NCBI GenBank assembly: GCA_964481075.1
Contig: CAYZSD010000191.1
Span: 1 to 5,879, forward strand
DNA: 5,879 nucleotides
Source: MWFE01 sp964481075
GTDB lineage: Bacteria; Bacteroidota; Bacteroidia; Bacteroidales; Tenuifilaceae
Direction: 5' to 3'
Shown: positions 1-5,000 of the stretch, in pieces
How the letters are laid out: every line of letters starts with the position of its first letter
Position numbering within the stretch: the first letter of the stretch is position 1
Position numbers and translations under genes: made by a program
The notes under the pieces: generated by a model
The model's database searches: none
What the model was told of the DNA's origin: nothing
What the model saw: the letters and a program-made list of their open reading frames with translations, nothing else

Positions 1-61
1 TATTTGATTTTAAAAACTGCTTTTCAGAAAACTAGTGTGAAGTAAATCAAGTATTTCATCG

Positions 62-69
62 CAAAATTA
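62..69 (-). promoter_or_regulatory. Possible -7 promoter element pointing left
   Basis: The minus strand reads TAATTTTG here, an exact match to the Bacteroidota -7 consensus TAnnTTTG. No convincing -33 TTTG lies at the usual distance upstream. The first ATG after it (minus strand, 59-57) opens only 11 codons before a TGA, so any gene served would start closer to, or beyond, the left edge of the window. A match of this size can arise by chance in AT-rich DNA, so confidence is low. Confidence 0.25.
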
Positions 70-76
70 CTTCAAG

Positions 77-104
77 AAGGCAGTTTTCCTTGATGACTGC
101 TTTT
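77..104 (-). terminator. Weak hairpin after the SDR gene
   Basis: Bases 77-84 can pair with 96-103 to give an 8-bp stem with one G-U pair and an 11-nt loop. It lies 16 bases past the stop codon of the dehydrogenase gene on the minus strand. In that direction it is not followed by a good T-run, so it is a poor intrinsic terminator. It may slow polymerase, protect the 3' end, or be incidental. Nothing else gene-like is seen in 1-119. Confidence 0.25.
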
Positions 105-119
105 GGCTTTATTAATGGG

Positions 120-1121
120 TTAAATCCTACCAACCTTCACGGTATTCCTTACTGCCTCTGAAATTGGGGTAAAGGCAATGTGCAATTCCTCCTCAGCCCG
201 TTTCGAAGAAAAACTTGTAACAGAATGCCCGCTTCGAGCTGTATCTTTAGTTAAAGCTGGTGTCTTCCCTGAAATTTTACCAACCAACCAAGCCAATGGC
301 CATGCCATTTCACTAAGCCAGGGTGAGACCTTTATGTATGGCTTTCTTTTCCCTAATTCGCTGGCAATCATTTCAAAAACCTCTTTGTGTCGAAGGTTTT
401 CACCATTTAAGATGTATCGTCTTCCACATAAGCCTTTTTCCATTGCAGCCACCATGGCTCTTGCCACATCTCTTACATCAACATATCCTGTTGAACCTAA
501 GGTATAAAAAGGAAAACCTCTCTCAATTGCTCCAAAAAGCTGTCCACTCCCGCTGTCCCATCGACCAGGACCAATGATTACCGAAGGATTTACGATTACT
601 GCATTTAACCCCAACACAACCCCACGTTGAACCTCCATCTCGGAAAGAAACTTGCTGACAGCATACACCGACTTACCCTTCGATTTTCCCCAGGTTGCTT
701 CCTCATCAATGGGTTGTCCCACGGTTGATGAACCTAGTGCTGCGATGGAACTAACATGGCAAAACCTCTTCACACCCAACTCAATACAAGCATCAACCAT
801 GTTTGCTGTTCCTAGAACGTTCACGGACAGCATCTTGCGGTTGTTGTTTTGGCTGAACGACACCATTGCGGCACAATGATATACCTCGTCAACACCTATT
901 AGAGCATCCTTCAACGAATGAAAATCTTCGACATCACCCTCAACCCATTCTACTTGATTGACAAGAGCGTCTCCTTCCTTTGAGTATGCTGAAAAAAGTG
1001 TGTTAACCAAAGCCGTACTACTGCCCTTTCGTTTCAAGGCTCTTACACTCTTTCCTTCTTTGGTGAGTTCAACAATTAGGTGGGAGCCAACCAAGCCTGT
1101 TGCGCCTGTTACAAGAATCAT
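120..1121 (-). CDS. NAD(P)-dependent epimerase/dehydratase-type extended SDR
   Basis: This 333-residue protein is a cytoplasmic oxidoreductase of the extended short-chain dehydrogenase/reductase superfamily, closest in layout to dihydroflavonol 4-reductase and 3-beta-hydroxysteroid dehydrogenase-like enzymes. The N-terminal Rossmann fold carries the dinucleotide motif TGATGLVG (residues 5-12). Basic residues after the second strand (R27, K30, R31) suggest NADP(H). GDVED (62-66) and HCAA (82-85) are the usual downstream cofactor contacts. The catalytic set is Ser124/Ser125 with Tyr153-xxx-Lys157 (YAVSK). NPSVIIGPG (178-186) and YVDVRDVA (213-220) are typical of the extended subfamily. Length is normal and no active-site residue is missing. 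The substrate cannot be read from the sequence; sugar, sterol-like and aldehyde/ketone substrates all remain possible. Its ATG overlaps the stop of the YhbP-like gene by 4 bp (ATGA), so it is probably translated by coupling from the promoter near 1610. Confidence 0.9.
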   Translation of the reverse strand: MILVTGATGLVGSHLIVELTKEGKSVRALKRKGSSTALVNTLFSAYSKEGDALVNQVEWVEGDVEDFHSLKDALIGVDEVYHCAAMVSFSQNNNRKMLSVNVLGTANMVDACIELGVKRFCHVSSIAALGSSTVGQPIDEEATWGKSKGKSVYAVSKFLSEMEVQRGVVLGLNAVIVNPSVIIGPGRWDSGSGQLFGAIERGFPFYTLGSTGYVDVRDVARAMVAAMEKGLCGRRYILNGENLRHKEVFEMIASELGKRKPYIKVSPWLSEMAWPLAWLVGKISGKTPALTKDTARSGHSVTSFSSKRAEEELHIAFTPISEAVRNTVKVGRI

Positions 1122-1585
1122 TGCCCTCTATTTTTTGAGATAAAGGGATTTATGATTAGTTCCTTTTCCCATATTACTTTTTTCCCAAAACCTAAACGAT
1201 TGTCGGTGAATTTCAGAAATGTTAAATCAACTACCCAAAGGGTTGTTTTCATAAGCATGGCCATTGGAAAACGCTTTAGGTAAGCGTTACGTACTTTTAT
1301 GTGCTGCTTATCCTTTGGTTCGCTGATAATGCCCTGAAACTGAACACCCTGTATCTTGCCAACAATGCTTGTTTCAAGCACTATGCTTCCAGCAACATAG
1401 ATATTATGGCTAGCCTGCCGTATATGCTTGGTGTCGTAATCGGAGGTGAATACCAAACAGTTGTCTTCTTCAATATAAACATAGAAACAATTTGCACAGT
1501 AAGGTTCTTCCTCGAAACATGTTGCTAATGTAAGCACATGGTGCTCCTTAATGAATTCTATTATCCTTTTATCTGGCAGACTCAT
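1118..1585 (-). CDS. YhbP-like UPF0306 protein, pyridoxamine oxidase-type split barrel
   Basis: This 155-residue protein resembles Escherichia coli YhbP (UPF0306), a member of the FMN-binding split-barrel superfamily that includes pyridoxamine 5'-phosphate oxidase. Family landmarks, judged from memory of YhbP, are CAN-FY (30-35), GVQF-G (80-85), RFP (105-107) and the C-terminal block KFTDNRLGFGKK (125-136). YhbP is about 147 residues, so this copy is full length. The molecular function of UPF0306 is not established; flavin binding here is inferred from the fold. The start at 1585 follows an A-rich tract (AAAGAAAACAA) with no Shine-Dalgarno sequence, normal for Bacteroidota, and a consensus -7 box lies 17 bp upstream. 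The 4-bp overlap with the downstream SDR suggests the two products are made together and may act in the same redox process. Confidence 0.85.
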   Translation of the reverse strand: MSLPDKRIIEFIKEHHVLTLATCFEEEPYCANCFYVYIEEDNCLVFTSDYDTKHIRQASHNIYVAGSIVLETSIVGKIQGVQFQGIISEPKDKQHIKVRNAYLKRFPMAMLMKTTLWVVDLTFLKFTDNRLGFGKKVIWEKELIINPFISKNRGQ

Positions 1586-1602
1586 TTGTTTTCTTTAAAC
1601 AA

Positions 1603-1634
1603 CAAAGGTATAAAACTTATTTTTGAATCGAATG
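1603..1634 (-). promoter_or_regulatory. Leftward promoter of the yhbP-SDR pair
   Basis: On the minus strand the -7 box TACCTTTG (1610-1603) matches the Bacteroidota consensus TAnnTTTG exactly. Fifteen bp upstream sits CATTCGATT (1634-1626). Within it TTCG lies 18 bp from the -7 box, near the place where the -33 TTTG is expected. Transcription should start around 1596-1598, giving a leader of roughly 12 nt before the ATG at 1585. The same arrangement occurs in the opposite direction. Confidence 0.65.
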
Positions 1635-1690
1635 TAAAGATGAATAAGAAACCTAGCATTGTTAAAATAGTTTTTGATAATCATTCGATT
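1626..1690. repeat. 9-bp perfect inverted repeat centred on the divergent promoters
   Basis: AATCGAATG (1626-1634) and CATTCGATT (1682-1690) are exact reverse complements separated by 47 bp. The dyad axis falls at 1658, which is also the midpoint between the two -7 boxes (1603-1610 and 1706-1713). Each arm is therefore 15 bp from its own -7 box. The arms could be extended -33 elements read by one sigma factor, or paired operator sites for one dimeric regulator. The arms do not extend beyond 9 bp. Confidence 0.7.
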
Positions 1691-1713
1691 ATGTTGATTT
1701 TTTGGTAGTTTTG
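1682..1713 (+). promoter_or_regulatory. Rightward promoter of the VanZ-TPR pair
   Basis: TAGTTTTG (1706-1713) is an exact TAnnTTTG -7 box, and CATTCGATT (1682-1690) lies 15 bp upstream, as in the leftward promoter. A separate T-rich TTTTTG at 1671-1676 is too far away (29 bp) to be a standard -33 element. The usual start site 5-7 nt after the box would fall on or within the ATG at 1718, predicting a leaderless mRNA. Confidence 0.65.
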
Positions 1714-1717
1714 CACT

Positions 1718-2110
1718 ATGAGATTCATACAGAACATCCTTTTTTGGGTCTATATTTGCCTAATTTTTTGGGTTTCTTTAAACCCTTCGGGAGGGTTAAG
1801 CAACGTAAGCATTAACGACAAAATCTTTCGAATCGACTATTTGCTTCATGCTCTTGTCTTTATGGCTACGCCGTTTTTAGCTTTCTTTGCCTGTAGAAAA
1901 ATTAATGCTGGATATAGAATAGCATACTTGTACATTCTTTTTTCAACAATAGTTTTTGCTGCCATAGGTACTGAATTCTTTCAGCTATATATCCCTGGAA
2001 GGGTTTTTAACCCTCTCGATATTATTTCAAACCTTTTGGGTGTTCTATTTGGAATAGCACTACTATTAATATACTTACGAAACAGAGAAAAACAGAGAAA
2101 ACCATTATAG
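1718..2110 (+). CDS. VanZ-like family small membrane protein
   Basis: This is a 130-residue inner-membrane protein with four predicted transmembrane segments (about 5-21, 43-59, 67-84 and 104-119) and a basic cytoplasmic tail. It has the VanZ-like pattern: W-SLNP after the first helix (18-23), D40 and H44 at the start of the second, then E86-xx-Q89, R95, D101, N105 and G108 in the last third. VanZ itself is linked to teicoplanin resistance in enterococci; the role of the small stand-alone versions common in Bacteroidota is unknown, and no glycopeptide resistance genes are nearby. The ATG at 1718 is chosen because the next in-frame Met (residue 49) would remove the first helix. Only 4 bp separate it from the -7 box, so a leaderless transcript is likely. 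The TPR gene follows after 22 bp, probably on the same mRNA. Confidence 0.85.
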   Translation: MRFIQNILFWVYICLIFWVSLNPSGGLSNVSINDKIFRIDYLLHALVFMATPFLAFFACRKINAGYRIAYLYILFSTIVFAAIGTEFFQLYIPGRVFNPLDIISNLLGVLFGIALLLIYLRNREKQRKPL

Positions 2111-2150
2111 CATTCATTTTTAACTAATTATTATGACAAAACAGAGAAAA
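2080..2150 (+). repeat. Three copies of a 12-bp repeat spanning a gene junction
   Basis: AAACAGAGAAAA occurs at 2080-2091, 2090-2101 and 2139-2150. The first two are a 10-bp tandem at the end of the VanZ-like gene; the third lies just inside the TPR gene. All are low in complexity, but the second and third are read in the same codon phase and give KQRKP in the VanZ-like tail and KQRKKP at the TPR N-terminus. A local duplication could have created one of the two ends. Confidence 0.6.
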
Positions 2151-3083
2151 AAACCGGGAAGCGATGATCCCATTTCGGGTTCGCAGAGATTTGGTATGGA
2201 AAACGAGAAACTGTTCGATTTTTTAAATAGCAAGAATTTTGAAACCATTGAAGAGCTCGAGACATTCCTCGATGAGCAAGTTGTAGGAAAAACTATCGAT
2301 GAAATTGTCCCTAAAAAGCGTGGACCAAAGAGTAATCTTGAAAAATCGGACGAGTTAATCTATCAAGCATACGAAAGCAGTCTTTCCAAAGGTCTAAAAC
2401 TAGCCAAGGAGTCGCTTAGACTTAACCCAAAAAACATTAAGGCAATAAACTATCTTGCCGACAACGAGGATGATATTGATGTTGCGCTTGAACTATACAA
2501 GCAGGCCGTTCAGATTGGTTATGAGGAGCTTGGCGACAGTTTCTTTGAAGAGATGAAGGGTAACTTTTGGCTTGCCTACGAAAGCCGCCCCTACATGTCG
2601 GTTAAGTTTAATTACGCTATGTGTTTAAATGCCAAAGGCTTAGCGAACGAGGCTGTAAAACAGATGTACCAAATGCTTGAGCTAAACCCCAACGATAACC
2701 AGGGTGTACGGTACAAGCTGGCAAGCATACTTCTACGCAACCAGAAATACAAGCAGTTCAAAAAACTATTCGATGATTACAAGGAAAAATCGACATTTTG
2801 GGTATTCAACCATGCGCTATATCTTTACGCAACCGAAGGCCCTTCCGAAAAATCGTATAAAGAGCTCGATAAAGCAAACAAGCTGAATAAGCATGTACTT
2901 GAGATAATGACTGCACAAAAAAGTCTTGACAAAGACCTTCTTACAGGGTACTACTCGCCTGGCTCCGAGGAAGAAGCAACCTACTATCTTATTGATAACT
3001 TCGATATCTGGGTTGAAACACCCGATTCAGCCGACTGGCTTTACAGCTACTATGAGTGGAAAAAAAGGGGGAAAAAGTTTTAA
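2133..3083 (+). CDS. TPR protein of the ST7-like bacterial family
   Basis: This 316-residue soluble protein has no signal peptide or membrane segment. After a basic, probably disordered start (1-20) comes a helical region FDFLNSKNFETIEELETFL (28-46), then TPR-like helix pairs at about 73-98 (ending LRLNPKN), 104-130, 153-187 (ending LELNPNDN) and 190-220. The family hallmarks are SRPYM (151-155), NPNDNQGVRY (185-194), LNKHV (251-255) and an acidic EEEATYY (279-285) followed by W293. These blocks match, from memory, a widespread bacterial TPR family and, more distantly, animal ST7 (suppressor of tumorigenicity 7), which has the same order ending in NPHVPKYLL and GDSEAIAYA. A scaffold role is inferred; biochemical function is unknown. 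The start is preceded by AT-rich TAATTATT with no Shine-Dalgarno. The last codons contain A7-G5-A5 homopolymers (3060-3076), a place where sequencing or replication slippage could change the tail. Confidence 0.8.
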   Translation: MTKQRKKPGSDDPISGSQRFGMENEKLFDFLNSKNFETIEELETFLDEQVVGKTIDEIVPKKRGPKSNLEKSDELIYQAYESSLSKGLKLAKESLRLNPKNIKAINYLADNEDDIDVALELYKQAVQIGYEELGDSFFEEMKGNFWLAYESRPYMSVKFNYAMCLNAKGLANEAVKQMYQMLELNPNDNQGVRYKLASILLRNQKYKQFKKLFDDYKEKSTFWVFNHALYLYATEGPSEKSYKELDKANKLNKHVLEIMTAQKSLDKDLLTGYYSPGSEEEATYYLIDNFDIWVETPDSADWLYSYYEWKKRGKKF

Positions 3084-3230
3084 TACATTGGCAAACACTT
3101 TTATTGTTAAAGCGAGGTTTTGTTCTGCAGCACACAACCCGTAAGAGAGTTGCAAAAAATGTTTTCAAAAAACAGGGTATTAAACCATTTATGCTTTAGT
3201 TATATTAATAACAGGCTAAAAAAGAAAAAA

Positions 3231-3623
3231 ATGAATCCATTTAGACTTCTCTTTTCAGCTTTCCTCTTTTTCTTCATAATGCAAACTGGTTGCAAAAAAG
3301 ATGCAATGGAATGCTCTTATGACACTGAATTTTGTGCCTTTGTCAACTCCGAAGAATTCAATAAAACAGGAACGCTCATAGACATTTATCTTAGTAGTCT
3401 GAAAACAAAACTGTCTGATGAAGAGAAATTAGTAAAACTAAAACTGTGGTTAGAATGTAAAAACTGTGTCGAAGCTGTTGAGATAATATGTGTTTCTTGC
3501 ATAGAAACAAATCCACCTCAAAGTGAATTAAGAGTTACATTTATTGTAAAAAGTAAACAAATTGTGAAAATTCTCGACATATTAATGGACGACCCTTTAA
3601 GATTTAGAACTTACCATGACTAA
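3231..3623 (+). CDS. Uncharacterised small cysteine-rich lipoprotein
   Basis: This 130-residue protein is a predicted lipoprotein. Residues 1-20 form a signal peptide with Arg5, a Phe/Leu-rich core and lipobox MQTG-C, placing the lipidated cysteine at 21. The mature part has six more cysteines (28, 35, 76, 79, 87, 90), including CKNC and CVSC separated by seven residues, which could form disulfides or bind a metal. A PPQSE stretch (95-99) and an ILDILMDDPLRF block (114-125) look like a conserved family core; I recall similar unnamed Bacteroidota lipoproteins but cannot give a function. I chose ATG 3231, not the in-frame ATG at 3120, because it puts the signal peptide at the N-terminus and follows a strongly A-rich tract. 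Hand-counted GC over 3241-3600 is about 32%, lower than the neighbouring genes. The 147-bp gap upstream shows no convincing -7 box. Confidence 0.75.
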   Translation: MNPFRLLFSAFLFFFIMQTGCKKDAMECSYDTEFCAFVNSEEFNKTGTLIDIYLSSLKTKLSDEEKLVKLKLWLECKNCVEAVEIICVSCIETNPPQSELRVTFIVKSKQIVKILDILMDDPLRFRTYHD

Positions 3624-3690
3624 AACTACATTAATGAAAACATAATAAAACACTTCGTTCAAATTAATTACTGTGCATTTAAAACGTTAT

Positions 3691-3695
3691 AAGGA
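3691..3695 (+). promoter_or_regulatory. Shine-Dalgarno-like AAGGA touching the permease start
   Basis: AAGGA directly abuts the ATG at 3696, leaving no spacer. An in-frame TAA at 3690-3692 rules out a start further upstream. Bacteroidota rarely depend on Shine-Dalgarno pairing, so this purine run is probably not a working ribosome binding site in the usual geometry. Confidence 0.3.
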
Positions 3696-4970
3696 ATGAA
3701 TTCTAAAAACAACCTAAAACGAGTGCTTGGCCTAAAAGATGCTGTGGGTGTTGGGCTTGGAGCCATTATTGGAGCGGGGATTTTTGTGGTAACAGGAGTG
3801 GCTGCTGGCGTTTCTGGAGCATCATTCATTTTAGGACTGATGATTGCAGGTGTTGTAGCTTCGTTCAACGGCTTAAGCTCAGCACAACTGGCAGCTGTTT
3901 ACCCACAATCGGGTGGCACCTACGAATATGGCTATCGCTTGCTCAACCCAGCTTTGGGCTTCTCGGCAGGATGGATGTTCTTGCTTAGCAAGCTGTCGGC
4001 AGCAGGCATTGTGGCCGTTGGGTTTGGCAGCTATTTTCACATGCTGATTCCAGCACTTCCTCCTATGGTTTATTCAATTTCAGCCATAGTGCTACTTACT
4101 GTGGCAAATCTTCTGGGAATACAAAAGGCAGGAACGGTAAATATTTTCATCGTTTTAATAACACTAATTTCACTGCTTTACTTTGTTTTTAGTGGCATTG
4201 GAGTAATGGAAGCGCAAAACTTCAAACCATTCGCCCCCTTTGGAATAATGGGAATTGCCGAATCGGCAGCCATCCTATTCTTCGCATTTACGGGCTATGC
4301 CCGAATTGCAACTCTTGCCGAGGAGGTTGTTGAGCCAAAAAGAACTATACCAAAGGCGGTAATTATTACCATACTAACAGCAATATTGCTGTACGCGGCA
4401 GTATCGGTAGTGGCAGTAGGTGTAATTGGCGCAGAAAGTATGACCATTAGCCGCTCTCCACTTCAAATGGCAGCCAAAACAATGTCAACACCGGGTATCG
4501 GTTTGGTTATTACACTGGGTGCATCAACCGCCATGCTGGGCGTTCTACTAAGTCAAATTCTTGGCATTAGCCGAATGCTACTCGCTATGGGCAGACGAAA
4601 CGATTTGCCATCGTTCTTTGAAAGGATACATGGTAAAACGTCAGTTCCACATTTAGGCATTATATTCACAAGTATGGTTATACTTGCCATTACAGTTCTT
4701 GGCACGTTTGAGTTTGTCGTCAGAGCGGCTACTTTCACAATACTCCTTTACTATAGCATAACTAACATAGCTGCTATTAAGCAACCAAGGAAGGAGCAGA
4801 TTTACACCAAAGCCATTCCCTATCTTGGTTTGGTGGGTTGTTTGGCCATGTCAATGTCCATGCCTATGAACGTTATGATTTCGGGTGTAATTCTACTTGC
4901 TGCTGGATTCGTAGTAAGATTTCTAGTAAAAAACTCAAAAAAAGCGATGAAACTTGGGGATAATATTTGA
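3696..4970 (+). CDS. APC superfamily amino acid/polyamine permease
   Basis: This 424-residue integral inner-membrane protein should import or exchange amino acids or related amines, driven by ion gradient or antiport. About twelve transmembrane segments can be drawn (roughly 14-38, 43-66, 86-116, 122-142, 148-170, 185-205, 219-246, 267-296, 318-338, 342-361, 374-388, 391-410). The broken first helix of the LeuT-type fold carries GAIIGAGIF (22-30), the substrate backbone-binding motif. YPQSGGTYEY (69-78) and AEEVVEPKRTIPKA (208-221) are also classic APC signatures. Length is at the short end for 12-TM members, close to archaeal ApcT and E. coli YjeH. Substrate specificity cannot be called. A 72-bp gap separates it from the lipoprotein gene, with no clear promoter or terminator, so co-transcription is possible. 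Its 3' end converges on metK with 30 bp between the stop codons. Confidence 0.93.
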   Translation: MNSKNNLKRVLGLKDAVGVGLGAIIGAGIFVVTGVAAGVSGASFILGLMIAGVVASFNGLSSAQLAAVYPQSGGTYEYGYRLLNPALGFSAGWMFLLSKLSAAGIVAVGFGSYFHMLIPALPPMVYSISAIVLLTVANLLGIQKAGTVNIFIVLITLISLLYFVFSGIGVMEAQNFKPFAPFGIMGIAESAAILFFAFTGYARIATLAEEVVEPKRTIPKAVIITILTAILLYAAVSVVAVGVIGAESMTISRSPLQMAAKTMSTPGIGLVITLGASTAMLGVLLSQILGISRMLLAMGRRNDLPSFFERIHGKTSVPHLGIIFTSMVILAITVLGTFEFVVRAATFTILLYYSITNIAAIKQPRKEQIYTKAIPYLGLVGCLAMSMSMPMNVMISGVILLAAGFVVRFLVKNSKKAMKLGDNI

Positions 4971-5000
4971 GACCAAAGCCCACAACCGTTACATGTTGCT

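Noticed and set aside
1270..1288. Perfect 7-bp hairpin AACGCTT / AAGCGTT with a 5-nt loop
   Set aside because: It lies inside the yhbP-like coding sequence and encodes the conserved NAYLKRF stretch. Codons explain it, and no T-run follows in either direction.
3060..3076. Programmed frameshift at the A7-G5-A5 run ending the TPR gene
   Set aside because: No heptamer in the correct phase for a standard -1 slip is present, and the zero-frame stop follows at once. It is kept only as a possible sequencing or slippage hot spot.
3115..3140. Integron-type recombination site or regulatory hairpin upstream of the lipoprotein
   Set aside because: The pairing of GGTT with AACC and TGT with ACA is interrupted and short, and the bases do not match the conserved core sites of attC. 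No integrase is visible.
3120..3230. Longer start for the lipoprotein at the in-frame ATG 3120 (37 extra residues)
   Set aside because: It would bury the signal peptide and lipobox inside the protein. The ATG at 3231 is preceded by an A-rich tract and gives a standard lipoprotein N-terminus.
4971..5000. Bidirectional terminator between the permease and metK
   Set aside because: Only a 4-bp CAAC/GTTG stem with an 8-nt loop is present, plus a direct repeat AAAGCCCA (4975-4982 and 5003-5010). Neither makes a credible intrinsic terminator.
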